This document shows, one piece after another, positions 34,675-47,950 of a DNA stretch of 64,000 nucleotides. The DNA lies in NCBI GenBank assembly GCA_900074885.1, contig FJUW01000016.1, positions 224,577-288,576 of the forward strand, in the 5' to 3' direction. Origin of the DNA: Rhynchosporium graminicola. Lineage: Eukaryota > Ascomycota > Leotiomycetes > Helotiales > Ploettnerulaceae. Numbering within the stretch: the stretch's first letter is position 1; each line of letters opens with the position of its first letter. The notes beneath the pieces were generated by a model. The model ran no database searches. It saw nothing but the letters and a program-made list of their open reading frames with translations, and was not told where the DNA came from. The position numbers and the translations under genes were made by a program.

Positions 34675-37600
34675 CTACGCAAAGTAAGATTTCCATAGAA
34701 CGCCTTCTAGATCCTCCAACTGCTCAGGCGTGAAGTACTACGATATGTTAGTATGCTGCTTTCAAAAGACAACAACTGCATAAAAGAGGAAGTCTTACTC
34801 TCTGATCGGTGACCCAAGTATCCTGCCTTGTCTTCTTAAAGTCCGCCAAGATAGTCTTAACCGTCTTCCCAATAGCTCCCGGGTCATTCGCTGCCCTCGA
34901 AGCCAACAGCGCCAAGATCTCCGGCATCCATACAGGCGGTGGCGTCACATAAGGGAATGCCGTGATTAAAGCACCGAGACCTGACACCGCAGCGTGTCTT
35001 CGGATGATTTGCTGGTTGCTGCTGATCGGTGTATTGGTACCAGGCGTCTTTTTGGGCATAGGGTTCTTCCGTAAAGCCTCGGTGAATTTCTTCTGTAAGG
35101 AAGATAGGATGTTGTTGCGGAGGGCAACGGGTGAACAGCGGATCATACCTGATAGAGTGGCGGCAGCGCCGGCGCGGACTTCGTGTTGGGTATCCTCCAG
35201 CATGTCGGCAACGGCTTCGAATAATTGTTGTTGTTGTTCGGGTTTGATAAGGAAGATGCGGCGGAAGTAAATGACTTGCATATTAATGAGGGTTCGGAGA
35301 CGTTGATGCCAAGATGTGGATACTTTTCCAATGCGAATCAAGGCCGAGATGAAAGCACCGTCCTCTCCAGCGCGGAAGGGAATGTTGGGCAAATGACGGT
35401 AAACGAGATACGAAAGCTGTTGAAGTTCTGGGTCTTCCTTCACATCCATCATGTGTAGCAGAGCCTCCATGAATACGTCTGGGAAGAAGTCCAGAAGCTG
35501 TGTGCATTCATATGATTCGAGAGTGGTGTGAAGCCATAACATGACAGTCTTACTACCATTAGTGTAAGACGAAGGAGTCTGTTGGCCAGGGGTACGCTCG
35601 CTACGCCAAACATCGAGGCGATTGAAGACTTCTTTGATGCTTGTAGAGAACTCCTCGGTTGGGGTGTATGGCTTGATACCAATTGAAGAGGACTCCTTAT
35701 TCTTTCGTAGAAGAGTGTTGACGTCCGGAAAAGCTTCATAGTATCGAGTACGATAGATTGTAGCAATTGACCGACCCATAGCATCCCGTACAGCCTTATA
35801 TGGATGATCGATGTGAGCTAAAAAGTCTTCGAGAATGGGCTTCTCAGCGCGGAAATGCCATCCAGCGTCCGCAATTGCAAACTCCAAGAGTTGGACCTGG
35901 GAACTTTCCTTGAAAGCCGCATTAGACGACATGTCCAAACGGAAGGATGTGAGAGCGTCGATAATCTCCCGAGCCATGCGCGGGTCCCGCCCCCCAATAA
36001 TCATGTGCAAGGCAGTCATCCAGTAGGCAAGATTTTCTGGCGTCAAGCCGTCGGAAAAGATCTTCAACATAATGGGTACGCCGAAACCAAAGACTTCGCT
36101 ACGTAATTGGGGCGACTCCTCCATCACGGTAATAAGGAGAGCAGCTATAAGTTCGGCGCCAGCACGATGTTGATGCTTATCGGTTCCATCACCCATTGTT
36201 TCCGTGATCTCCTCCTTGATGTCTTCGAAAGTAGCTGCAGTCAAGCCATTGAGCGTGAGGTCAAATGTCTGGACCAAGAGAGCAGCATTGTGCATTCGGA
36301 ATCGATCTGCAGCGGCATCACGAGGCTCCTGTTTCATATATCCAAAGAACTTGTTGTACCAAGCGCGAGTAAGCTTGTTCCCAATCTGCTTCCTAATAGA
36401 CGTCTCAAGCTCGTCGTAGTCAGAGCACTCGCGTGCCTCAGCTCTGGCGGCTCTGAAGCTTTTGCCCCAAACTAGCCATCCTGGGAAGTCCGATTCAACA
36501 AAATATTTCGGCACGTCTTTACTCGTGAAGTTGTCGAGAAACTCCTTCGTCCAATTTGGGTTGTCCTTCGGAACAACCACTGTAAATTGGTTTGTCAACT
36601 TGGGATTCTCTTTTCCGAGCACAAAATTTTCGTAACTATGACTGTAGATCGAACGTGCATCAATGTGGTTGAAGATGCGGCTGAACGACTCCGAGTACCC
36701 AGCTCGAAGTCCAGGATGGTCATTGATGCACCCATCAACTGCCAAATCTACAAGCGAAGGCGGTGCCAGAGTCTGTATGCGGAGACCTGAGTTCAGAATG
36801 AAAAGCGTGCATCGAGCAGCGATCTTCCAATGAGAGTTCTTCGAGATCTCAATGAGCTTCATTGCCACTTCCAACTTCTTTGCCTCGACCTTCTGTCTAC
36901 GATCAACGATGAAGCTATGCCTCGAGGTGATCTTGGCTATGTTGTCGTCATTGGGATCGAAGACATCCACCAAATCCTGATTGATGAAAATGAAGGGTTC
37001 GAGGGCTTTGCCGAACTCCATGAGGCCACCATACACGGCACTACTGCTCACTTTCTGGATGGACGGTTTGTCGACTGACGAAGTCTTGATATAAAGGTCA
37101 ATCATCTCGGGAGCAAATCGCCAGTCCTTGGAAATGGTCTTTGTCAGACTTCCAAATAGTAAGGTGTATAAGGAACCCTTGATGCGGTCGAAATCGTTGG
37201 TTTCCAGAGCTGTTCTGAAGGTCTTCAGAAGTACGGGGATGACGAGGGGCCGCCCTCCCAGTAAACTCTTCAAAGCAGACTCCAGTGCAGACTGCGCGTT
37301 GATGCGGACTTCGGCGTACAATGAGACGGCAGAAGCGGCCAAATCCAAGAGAAGCTGCTTGTCAATGGTAGACTTGTGTCTGGCTGAAGAATTGTGCTTT
37401 GCACGCTGGAAGTGATATATGCTTGCTCGCTTGACTAGCAGTGGTCTAGGGTAGACCTTTCTGAGACCACTGATCTTGAAGGATCTGATATCGACATCAT
37501 AGAGTTTACTGACTCGCTCGAGCATGTGAGCAGATCTCTCATTACCAACATCTGTGATCCAGGTTCGATAGGTCTGATAAAGAGCTGTAAAGCAAGCCAC

Positions 37601-40600
37601 ATCGTCTTCCTGGTGCTCGGTCAAGAAGACATGTATCTTGGAAAGAAGATGGCCAATATCCTCACGGAGCTTGTGAATATGAACGTACGTTGGGCTGTTT
37701 GTCTCCAAAAGATAGCCTGCTCGATAGTGGAATTGAGGTCGTGTCTCCACATCTTCTGCAGCCTCCGCAAGTGGACTCTCTTTCTCATCCTCGTCAATGT
37801 CATCACTTTCCCCCATCTGAACATCGCCACCCTTGTCCTTGTCTAGCTGGCCAGACGCCTTCTTAGGATCGAAAAGCGTGGCGATACCCGAGACAATCAA
37901 CCGTAACTGCGACAAGTTTCGCGACACTTCGTCAGACCATTCTTTATTCTTGCCTTTCCTGCTGACAGCCGGGCTCTCACCAACGAGGTTTTTGAGCCGT
38001 TCCATAGCAGTAGCAACTTGCGACTCAAAGAGCTCAACAGCAAAGCTCAGCTCATCATCAGAGGGTAGATGCCACTTGATGGTCAGATCTGTTGGCTTGG
38101 TGGTTTTGCCCCAATCACTAATGTCCAAACCACGGCTGAACACAGCTGGCTCGTAAAGCGCACTGTCCACGGGATAAATGAGGGTCAGATTGAGAAGCAA
38201 ATGATGAACGTAGTTCGAAATGTGGATTGTTGGGATACCGCGGCACTTCTCTTGCATGTACAAAGCGATGTCGAATAGATCCTTCTTGTAAGGCATCAAA
38301 CTATCCCCAACATGGACGATGATCATGCTCAACATGCTAATGTGCCAAACCAGAGCTCGATCCCGAGGAAGCACATCACTACCGCTACTCCGATCTGAGG
38401 CTGCGTCGTTGTAGTCAATCTCATTCCGAATTCCAACGATGAGCATGGGGACAAATATCTTCAAGGTCTTTTCTGGGTTGGCTTTGCAGAGGGCATTGCA
38501 AATGAATGCCATTGCATCGCGAGATTGGTGGATGACATGACCTCCGACGAACGTAGCAATTTTTTCAAGAGCTTTGTCGAAGATCTCAGGAGACAGAGCT
38601 GCGAAAAGCGGAGTGAGTGTTGACGGCAGAGTGTTTATGACACTCTCTTCAGGAGAGCCTGAGCGTGCACGTGACAACTCAGGAAGATTCTCGAGGAGAG
38701 TGAAGATCTTTCCAAGCAAAGCCAGGACGAATTCACTGAGCCCAGCAGAGGATGAGCGGACTATATCTGCCTCGACCTCATCGCTTAACTCTGCTAAGTA
38801 ATCAATCTCCACGTTAGGACCTTCGCGTTCCATGCGCTCCATTTCGCCTTGCACCCATTGGATCGCCAGCGAGGAATCATGAATATCACCGTTACCCTTC
38901 GTCAGATCCACGAAGGGTATGCTGTAAGCTACAGACGTAATGAAGTTCAAAGTGTGTAATGTCTTTGACAGATCATTGGCATCGATACCCGGTAAAGCCA
39001 ATGCCAGAAGGGCAGTAAGATGACAGCGTAGTCCTTTATGCTTTGCAATTATGTTGGCAGTCATCTGCAAGCCGCAGAGCGAGGATTGTGTTCGATGAAC
39101 CTCTACAAGACCCTGTAGGGAAGGATAAAATCTTTGCAGGGCTCCTGGAATAATGAGATGTGGTTCGAGATATGCAAGATTCTGAAGAGCACTGAAGAAG
39201 CAGTTCAATGACCTGGGCTTCTTTGAGAAGAGTCCCACAAAAGTAACTTCCTTCAAGCTGAGGACGAAGCGCTTTTTCAACTCAGGGGTGATCCGTCTTT
39301 CCGACGGGGTGTTCATTTCTCCGCTCTGCTCACGATTGTAACGCATGAGGAAGAAATCAGCAAGATGGAAAACTATGTTGGCCAGCACGTCTGTCCAGGA
39401 GCCTTGATTCGACGGATGGAAGAAAGTATCTATTGATACCATTAACCCCTCTAAGTTCGTAAGGATCGAGCCTGGCTTGTCAATGCAAGCCGGTGTCAGC
39501 GACATGACAATCCATCTAGCAATCGAGTATTCAACTGGAACTTTCTTCTTGTCTCTGGTGAGGTAAGCGCCGAGACCCGCTCCAATGTCAACAAGACCAC
39601 TATATGGTGACGATGCTTGACCCACGGGTATTTCAGTCAGTCTGAGCAGGGCAGTAAAAATCAGATCTGATTGATCCTTCGTAAATATGCCGAATTCTGA
39701 GAATGGTATGTGTTCGCTTGCGAGTGAGTCTCTTGCGAGCCTTGAAAAGGTATCGAAAAAGATAATATCAACAGCCTTGGATCGATTGACCAGCGACCAA
39801 AGGTGGAAGTAGGTTGGCAGGTAGTCTTGTGGTTGAAGCTGGCCAGGTTCATTCGGTGCCGGCTGGCTAGGCATTATGAAGTTCAGGGAGCCAAGTACAA
39901 TGAATGCACCGGATATTTCTGAAGTGGTGAAAAATGGTAGGATCTCTTCCAGCATGGCTTCTCTCTCCCTAGCATCGAAGTACTGCGATGCAAACATGCA
40001 CATATTGCCAAGGTTCTTATGGAATTTCCTGCGAACCAAATTTTGATGAGTCGGGACCTCTGACGGTAAGGCTAAGGTTTTGATCTCCTTCCATAGCGGT
40101 CTCCAGTCAAGTATCAAGTCCTCCCCAGGCTTCAGGTAGTGTTTCTTCCTATTTATCATTAGCTAAGCTAGAAAGCATGATCAATGACAGAGCCTTACTT
40201 TAGCAAGAATCTAAACATGCTCTCGAATCTATCTGCTGCTAAATGGTCTAACCCAGGTGCCACAGCCAGCATGTAGAACAGCTTGACCAGCTTGACTCGC
40301 AGCTCCCGCGTGATCTCAAACTTGAGATTCATCCAATTCCTGAGCTCTCTTGTCCAATGCACAGCACCAGGAGATATGTCTTCCGCCTTTAGAGCAATGT
40401 AAAGCTGTTTCAATATCTCATTCAAGGCTGCATCTCTTTCGCCCTCCTCCTCAACATCATATGGAAGTAGCTGGAAGTATGGGAATATTCGAGGTCGGTA
40501 TCGTTTCTCATTCTCCATGTCTGCTCCATTGAAGCCGAATCCGAGCCCAGGCGTGGTTGCACGAGATATGACATCGTTCGACTGTCCGTTCTGAAGGAGG

Positions 40601-40641
40601 AACTGCGCATGGCTGCGACTATTCGAATAGCCGTCCTCCAT
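34675..40641 (-). CDS. BLM10: Proteasome activator BLM10 (PA200 family)
   Basis: This is a HEAT-like-repeat protein that caps the 20S proteasome. Exons 40,641-40,199, 40,148-34,799 and 34,737-34,675 encode about 1,951 residues (yeast Blm10 has 2,143). The first junction restores FRFLLKKKHYLKPGEDLILDW, a family N-terminal signature. The block FHYRAGYLLETNSPTYVHIH and the C-terminal YFTPEQLEDLEGVLWKSYFA also fit. The gate-opening HbYX tail, YYA in yeast, reads YFA here. An upstream exon is possible: a CTAAC branch and CTTACAG acceptor at about 40,710-40,732 precede PPPKRPKLIND in the same open frame, but I found no convincing first exon, so I start at the ATG of MEDGYSNSR. Confidence 0.95.
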
Positions 40642-41752
40642 GGTCTCGCACGGTGGTCCGGAGCTCGATGTTGTATCGTTGATCAACTTCGGCCGTTTAG
40701 GAGGAGGCTGTAAGTCCGAAATTACGTTAGCAGATAACCAAGAGATGCATGTGTCATATGAGCAGCCTGAGAAGAACGAGAAAGGATTGTTGCTCTACCT
40801 GAAAAGCAGAAGAGCTGGAGCTCTCGTTGGAATGAGCCTGGAGCTCTGTCACACGACCCTTGTTGACCTGTATGTAGATGGTAACTTCGACCAACAGTAA
40901 TTCATGGATATTTCACCGAACGACAGACGAGTTATGCGGTTCGATTCCGTTGTCTACTTTTGATCTCTTTGTAATTGATGCGGGATGGCGAGGTCGGCGC
41001 CAATTTGAGGTTGCACTGTTGAGTTGCTTGACGCGGCGATTCCAGCCTTGTCGTTACTGTAGTTCGAAAGCAGGCGATCGCGCGGGGCCGTCCCGAATGC
41101 ACCAAGGCTATACTTATACTGAAAAAAAGAATGGGGCGAGGTTACCAGAATACTATGATCAACTAGGTAACAATCGCAGGAGATTTTAAAAGCTGGTGCT
41201 TTCTAGACTGACTTTGAGGGGCAGATATGCACCCTTTAAATATTTCCATTCGCTGCTACAATAGCAGGCAAAGCCGGGTACGCAATCTACTTCCGCCTTC
41301 ACAATACATATCGAGGTACGTGAGCTAGTATTGCCTAATTTGATGGCCACGATACGTGGGGTAAGCTTGCCTGATTAATGACCACCAGACCAAAAAGACG
41401 CAGCGGCTTTCACAAAGTCCGTGAGCTTCTAGAAAGTTTCATTGGAGTATCTCTGAGACATCGGATCGTGATTCAAGAAACATTTGTTCTGATTATTTGT
41501 TCTAACACCAAAGTAATGGTATCACAGTACCCCCAGTGAACATTTCTACACTGTCATGACCCTGCCAGCGCCTGATAATTCAAGACTTTCCAATTAAAAA
41601 CACCCAATACTAATACCTTCTGTCTGAGAACCCCATATAAGAGGGGAAGATCCAATGCAGACTCTGGGTGGTATCTGAAACTGTTGCAATGTCGATAAAA
41701 ATGCTGGAATGCTCTAAAGCAATCAAGTACTCCGATATTTATATACGACGCT
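40642..41752. other. BLM10 upstream region and intergenic
   Basis: It includes a possible extra 5' BLM10 exon ending near 40,710. The remainder has no supported gene. Confidence 0.5.
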
Positions 41753-43755
41753 CTATTCCGAGCGTGCACTGTTGCGTTTTCTTCGGAACAAATTAGCGAA
41801 AGACTTCCATCGGCCAGTCTTAAGCTCGCCAGCCTGATCCGAAGACTGATGTCTCCTGTTAAAATTTGCCATGCTGTGTCGTTTCTGTGGCTGCGAATCT
41901 ATAAAGTTGTTCATGAGAAGAGAACCGGTAGGAACGTACGACTGAGGGCGGTTAGGTAACCGGGTTGGTGTATCTGGGGGTGTCATTGTTGATGCAGGAA
42001 GGCCAAATGAAGCAGGGGTCGTTGTTACTGGGCTAGGTAAATTTGGAAAATTGCCTCCGTTGGTCGAGTTTTGCTTGGCTTCTTCTATCACACGCTCTCC
42101 CATGCCACCACTGATGACAGTGCTCGGCTGGTTGACAACCCTGCGAGCAACATTTCGTTGCATAAATGCGGTACCTGTTGAGACTGACCTCTTCGGCGAC
42201 GTCAGAATACGTTCAAGCTGGGGAGAATTGCCACTACTTGGACTTCCAATGGCAGAAACTCGACGCATCGTGCTTTCAAGAACTCCAACCAAGGCGTTAC
42301 CAGACTCCGTACTTCCAAAAGTTGGCGTTGGGCTCAAGCGACCTGATTCGGGTGTGTGAGACATCGATCTGGCTCTGCCTGAGCTAGACAGGTTCTTTGT
42401 TACAGTCTTTGTATCATTGTAATTAAAGTATGGAGACCACTCTTTGCGCAACGCCAGCCACTGTAAAAAAAAGTTAGAGCTGGAGTCTGCAAAAGTTCGA
42501 TTCTATGATCTGTGGACTGAAGACCTTGATCTTGAAACATGCCTCCAAGCTGAAGATCTATGACTCGAGGTTCAAGATGACAAATTGTACGTACCACACC
42601 TGTGACTTGAATAAGAGTCCTCAAGGCCTGATCTATAGGTACAGTGCATTTCTCGGCGGCGACTCCTTCCTGGGCTACCGAGTGGGCTTCTGACAGAGAT
42701 GATGCCGTAGAAGAAGTAGGAAGATGACTCTTGGCAGACGGCGCCGTAGTCGTGTATGAATCAGGAATGTTCAGCGTGGCTTGGGTCATCGTGGCCAAAA
42801 TAGGGTGTTGCCGTGCGCTTGGGTTGATGATACTGAATCTAAATTCTTCCCCATTGAATGAGGCATCCTGCGTATCCACACTTCGCCGCGTGTTGCTCTT
42901 TCGAACCCACCGAGTGGTGGTCTGAGTACCATCTTTATCGGTGAGAATAAATTCAAAGACATTGCCTGGGAGCGGGGTTGCAATCCAGATGGAGCCGTTG
43001 CTTAGGACTATTTCAGCCTGACCCGGAGGGCCTCCAGCATCTTTGGGCACCTGGCATATGACGGCAACCAAATCCCTTTTCGCAAGTCCATCTTCGTCCG
43101 AGTCACTTTCCTCAGCGTCACCTTCGATGTCCGTCTCATAGTCTTCGCTTTTGACAAGCATAACGTCATGGCAACCTAGTTTATCCTTGCCCCTAAACAT
43201 ACGGGGGAACTTCTTGTAAAGTCGCGGAACAACAACCGTAGAAGGGAGAACGTCGAGATATGGTTTCGGTCGAGCGTCTGTTGATAATTGTTGTAATTGT
43301 AGCAATAATCTCGGTCGGATCTGTAAGAGCCTCTGCTTCTTGGCAAGGCTCGGAGCTGGATGGGCAAGACAAAAGGTCGTGCTCGTCCGTACAGAGCGCG
43401 AATGTTTCCGGCTTCTACGACCTCCGGCAGTTGTGATACTGCCTTCGGAATTGACCATGGACTTCGCATCTTCACTCATCGTACCCTCCTCGTCCTCGTC
43501 AAAATCTTGAAACCGTACCACGAGTGCTCTGACAGGAGTTATATTTTCGGACAAGGTTCTTAATGGTTGGCGTAAGATCGGAGAATGAGATTCGTTATTG
43601 GCTGATGTTTGAAGGGCTAGCAAGGGCGCGGAAAATGCTGATCGTGCTAATGTAGACCGTTTGGGTGCAGACTTGCTTCGCAGTCGAGTTCGAGCTGCAG
43701 AAGCATCGCGGGAGTATTCATGCACATGGTAGCCACTTCCCGAATGGATGAGCAT
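41753..43755 (-). CDS. Ser-rich protein of unknown function, 622 residues
   Basis: I do not recognise a named family. Exons 43,755-42,595 and 42,460-41,753 (intron GTACGT...TTTTTACAG) encode 622 residues. The start is ATG of MLIHSGSGYHVHEYSRDASA. A folded-looking core at roughly 140-300 contains KPYLDVLPSTVVVPRLYKKF, an acidic stretch around DIEGDAEESDSDEDG, and DLVAVICQVPKDAGG. The second exon is Ser/Thr/Pro-rich, with many SP and TP sites, and ends in a basic tail (SFANLFRRKRNSARSE). There is no signal peptide or membrane segment. The phosphosite-rich, basic-tailed layout suggests a regulated scaffold or signalling protein, but this is inference only. Confidence 0.8.
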
Positions 43756-45998
43756 CTTGAAGGTAGGTTCGGAAAGGAAGTGACGCCCCAAAAATTAGGG
43801 GCGTCTTCATCCGAGGAAGGAACGGCGAATTTATAGCAACAATCGAGAGCTTGAAGAAGTGCGACAATCGTGATGGTTCGGTGGCTCGGATGTGATAAGG
43901 CTGACGGTAAGGCTTAGGTCAGAGAGCTCCTCAGCCGCGTTTAGTGATTCGATGTTTCGCGAAATGTTGCGCGACGAAGTTGTAATAGCAGCAAGTCGAA
44001 AGCGCAACAAGCCAATATGACGACGATCGCGTGTATCAAGGTGTAAGAGGAGTAGACCAAAGAAGTAGGAAAAAAGAGGGGGATTTGAGGCTGAAATGTG
44101 GGAGGTGGTACAACCAACAGAAAGAACCAGGGGGATCCTTTGGGTGGTTTTGTGCGGGAGATGATCTCTCGTCAGCAATTCCAAAGCAACGCAACGCCGA
44201 CCGCTGCCCGGAAGCTGATGGGTGGTATGATGCCGAGAGATCAATGAAACTGTAATTGGAGTGTGCACGATAGCCGGGTTGATGTGAAAGTCACCGATCG
44301 TTAGTGGTAAGTAAGGTGTAAGTATGTCTTGGGACGGATGGCCGGAAAGGTACGAAAGTACAAAGAAATATCTAGGATAGGAGGATTGGCCGACGTCGAT
44401 CAAGCAACGGCTTGATCATAGCCTCATAGGTATGGTATGGCTGGCTGGCATCTGTGCCTCCGAGTTCTTCTCCTGACGAATAGAATGGTACGGACGGTGA
44501 GAGACGCTGCTGTGCTAGTGGTAGATGAGAAGGAGAAGGAGAAGGAGTGACGAGAAGGCTGAATGCAAGCAGGATAGGATAGATGAAGAAAGAGTGAAGC
44601 AGGCAGTCTGACAGGAATGGGATCTGGTGAACGAGCAAACGAGCAAGTGAAGCTTCACCGTCGGCCGGAGCTTCGGACGGTTCGCGCGATGTCAGGGAGG
44701 GATTCCCTCGACTCCACTCCACTTGCTGACTGTATTTATAATTAATACCTGCCTGGTATCAAAATACTTCTATAGTACCACAATCAGCCACATGGTCGGA
44801 GTCGGGACCACAAAGTATCCGTGCAGGCTGTCACGACGTGTTCCAGAAGAAGAGGAGGGAGGGGAGGTGTGGGAGGGATGAGCAGGAATGCCAAGAAAGA
44901 GGCTAGGGATAATAAATATAAAGGAAGTAAGACTTAATTTACAGTACTGTGTAGTATTATATGAAATTCTCCCCATGCCGTTCGTTCGTTCGTTCATAAA
45001 CGGTCCATGCATGTCATTCATTGGCTGTCCCGTCATGCACCCGGCACGGTAGATGAACAGCCAGCCGTGCATAAGAACTATAATAAGCCAGCCAGCCTGC
45101 CTGGGCATGTTCATTGTGCCAAGGAGGTGAGCGAATACGGCGCCGTGTCGCTCGCTACCCGAGTCCCAGATGCGGGTGATGTGAACCTGAAGGACAGTGG
45201 AGTGAAGTGAAGTGAAGTAGGTAGGTAAACTTCAAACGCCCTAGCAATCCGAGATACGATATGTGACCAGTCGAGAAACATCATGTGATGTAGATACTGT
45301 AGCATTAAATGGCAGGTATGTAGGTAGATGCCACATCTGAAGTTCGAAAGACTGCAATTTGAAGAAGCCAGTGTCCCCAGAGTGAACTCCATCTAAGCTG
45401 TACACCGAAAGCTGTTGCCTTCACCTGAGGATCTCGGGATACGATGAAACCTACTAACTGATATTCTCTTTAATTACTTGGTAGTATATAATGAATCAGA
45501 CCTGATCAATCTAGTAAGAACCCTTTTTTCGAACGATCTATAGGACGCAGCTTCTTTACTATAAAAGTGCTAGAGCAGGCATGTGTTTGGTGCGTTATAT
45601 ATGTGTTTCTTATGGCCTTATACCCACTCATTGAATCGTATCCGTATCTCGCTTGTCGGAGACACACTTGACCGCCAGACCGCTTCGTCAACTTACTTAT
45701 ATCTTCAGCCTAAGGCACACACGCGTGTGCAAATGCAGCCAAATGCTTTCCCGATCCAACGGCAGCAGGAGGACTAATGCAAAGAAAGAAAAAAGCAAAA
45801 AGTACTCAGGTCGACTTTATCTGGCTCTAGAATAGCTTCCAAACATGCAGGTGTGAATGTGAAGGCCTTGCTTTGAACGTATGAGATTGGTTGAATGAAG
45901 CTTCACCGCTATCACTTCCCCGTTCCAGGCTAAGGTACCAACTTCCAATCGTTGAAATTGTTCCGGCGTTCGAACACCCAGACCACTTCGATCGCAGG
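43756..45998. other. Intergenic, over 2 kb, short tandem repeats only
   Basis: It probably holds the long 5' region of the 622-residue gene. Small repeats include GTTCGTTCGTTC near 44,981-44,994 and GTGAAGTGAAGT near 45,203-45,217. Minus-strand open frames at 43,831-44,403 and 44,372-44,722 show no motif and look like chance frames. Confidence 0.5.
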
Positions 45999-47422
45999 AT
46001 GGAGCCATGGGCTCGGCCACTCGACAGCCCGATACAATCTCTGCTCGCGCTGTTTGTTGGTTGGAAAGCTCTCCTATTGTTGATTGCTGCTTGTAGCCCT
46101 GGTCCAGGATACGATACTTCAGGCCAGCTTTTCTATGGAGAGCCTGATCATGACAATCAGCTGCCATTGACTCTTCGCTACATCGTAGGCAAGCTTACGA
46201 GATGGGACGCCATCTACTTTTTGAAAGCTTCCCGCTGTGGTTACCTCTTTGAGCAAGAATGGGCTTTTGGCTGGGGATTCACACGAGTCATAGCAGCTTG
46301 CGTTGCCGGTAAGGAAGAGCTACTGTATTCTTTCATAAGACTGACTAACGAAACGCAGTGTTGAAAGGACTTGGAGCTCCCAATCATTTGGAGCTGGAAG
46401 GATTAGTTGCAATATGTATTGCACATAGCTCTCACCTACTGTCGGTCTTAGCAGTATTCAGCCTTACTCGAGCATTGTTCCTCGATCGCTCTGTCGCGTT
46501 TGCTTTCAGAGCAGCTTTGTTCCACATCATCTCCCCTGCCGGGCTATTCCTCTCTTCTCCTTATGCTGAGAGCTCATGCGCGTTACTGAGCTTCATTGGA
46601 TGCCTTCTCTTCACGAAAAGCATCGTTCACCATGGACCAAACACCGCAAAACATGATCTGCTGCTTGTGATATCTGGTATCTGCTTCGGGATCGCTACAA
46701 GTTTCCGGAGTAATGGGATATTGAATGGCTTACTACTGCTTGAAGAAGCGATCAGAACACTCTTGGCGCTAAAGGACGGGATACCATTTTCCAGAATACG
46801 TCGGCTACTTGCCGCAGGCTTTGGAGGCATGAGTGTTGGTGCCGGCTTTCTGATACCACAATATATCGCATACAATGAGTATTGCGGAGACTCGCAAGTT
46901 TTGCGACGTCCTTGGTGCCAAACTACTCTTCCCAGCATATACGCCTTTGTTCAAGATCACTACTGGTATGCTTTCAACCTGTCAGGCAAAATCTCCAATC
47001 TAACTGTCTCTAGGAATTGCGGATTTCTACGGTACTGGACAGTTGCGAATATCCCATTGTTCCTCCTAAGCGCACCCATGTTTCTTGTCCTAACCAGATC
47101 TGGACTGTGGGCGTTGACCTTCAATCCAATCTTCAGACAAGGGCAAGCTGGCAAAAGTCAAGAAAGCAATGAAAGCAGAGGTGCACGACAAGTATTACGA
47201 AATATGGCAGTCTCACAGCTTGCACTGGTCAGCCTTACACTCGTGACTGCGCATGTCCAAATCATCACGAGGATATCTTCAGCTTTTCCTGTCTGGCTGT
47301 GGTACGCATCAGTAGCATCTGAAGATGGGAAAACTATGCTAGTGGACAGTTTCGTGAAGTTCATGGTGACGTATGCTTTGGTACAAGGCTCATTGTATGC
47401 TTCATTTCTACCCCCAGCTTAG
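45999..47422 (+). CDS. GPI18: GPI mannosyltransferase 2 (GPI18/PIG-V)
   Basis: This ER membrane enzyme adds the second mannose to the GPI precursor, using dolichol-phosphate-mannose on the lumenal side. Exons 45,999-46,308 and 46,359-47,422 (intron GTAAGG...ACGCAG, with a CTGACTAAC branch) encode 457 residues. Seen: the first membrane span LLALFVGWKALLLLIAAC, the lumenal motif RWDAIYFLKAS (family W-D-x2-Y/H-F), FLSSPYAESSCALLSF, RSNGILNG, RRPWC and FLRYWTVANIP. All are PIG-V family landmarks, and there are about eight hydrophobic segments. The start is the first ATG in frame (MEPWARPLDSP). Confidence 0.95.
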
Positions 47423-47950
47423 AAAGAACTTCAACAAAATATAAGGTGTGATAGTTGAAGCCTACTTCAGCTCTCGGATCAAGATGTACCTGAACATATC
47501 GCCATTACCCGGCATCTTATCGTCTGTGATAGCAAACCAAACAATCGTAGTAGAATTTGTTAAAGCCTCATTTGCGAAGGCAAATGAGATTCCGCAAGGT
47601 CTGATCAAACTGTCCACGTCTACCTTGTCTGCTTGTTCCCCGCTGTGACCCCTGCTCGAAAAACACGCTAATGCAAAGCGCCTCGCGTCTAAAGTATCTA
47701 ATCTTTCGAACATCATTGTGGGACCTATATACCTTTCTCGTAAACACCGTATCCTTCTTCATATCTTTCAATTCTGTATTCTTCACTCCGAATGCACAAC
47801 AAAGCACAAAAGCTTGCTGCCTGCGGTATAGAATCTGTATCAAGTTTCTCCTTTCGAACGCAGAGCAAGAACAGAGAAAAACATTTACAAGGAACAAAAA
47901 TATCATAAAGCCAACAGCAAAAGATCCAGGATTTGGTCGTCACTTCAACA
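47423..47950. other. Intergenic / leader of the YTH gene
   Basis: No supported gene; probably the 5' leader and promoter of the following gene. Confidence 0.5.

Noticed and set aside
34748..40686. Many open frames opposite BLM10
   Set aside because: They are shadows of a long coding region; none has its own motifs or splice sites.
43831..44722. Two open frames of 190 and 116 residues, minus strand
   Set aside because: Low-complexity His/Ser/Leu composition, no motif, located in the probable leader region of the 622-residue gene.
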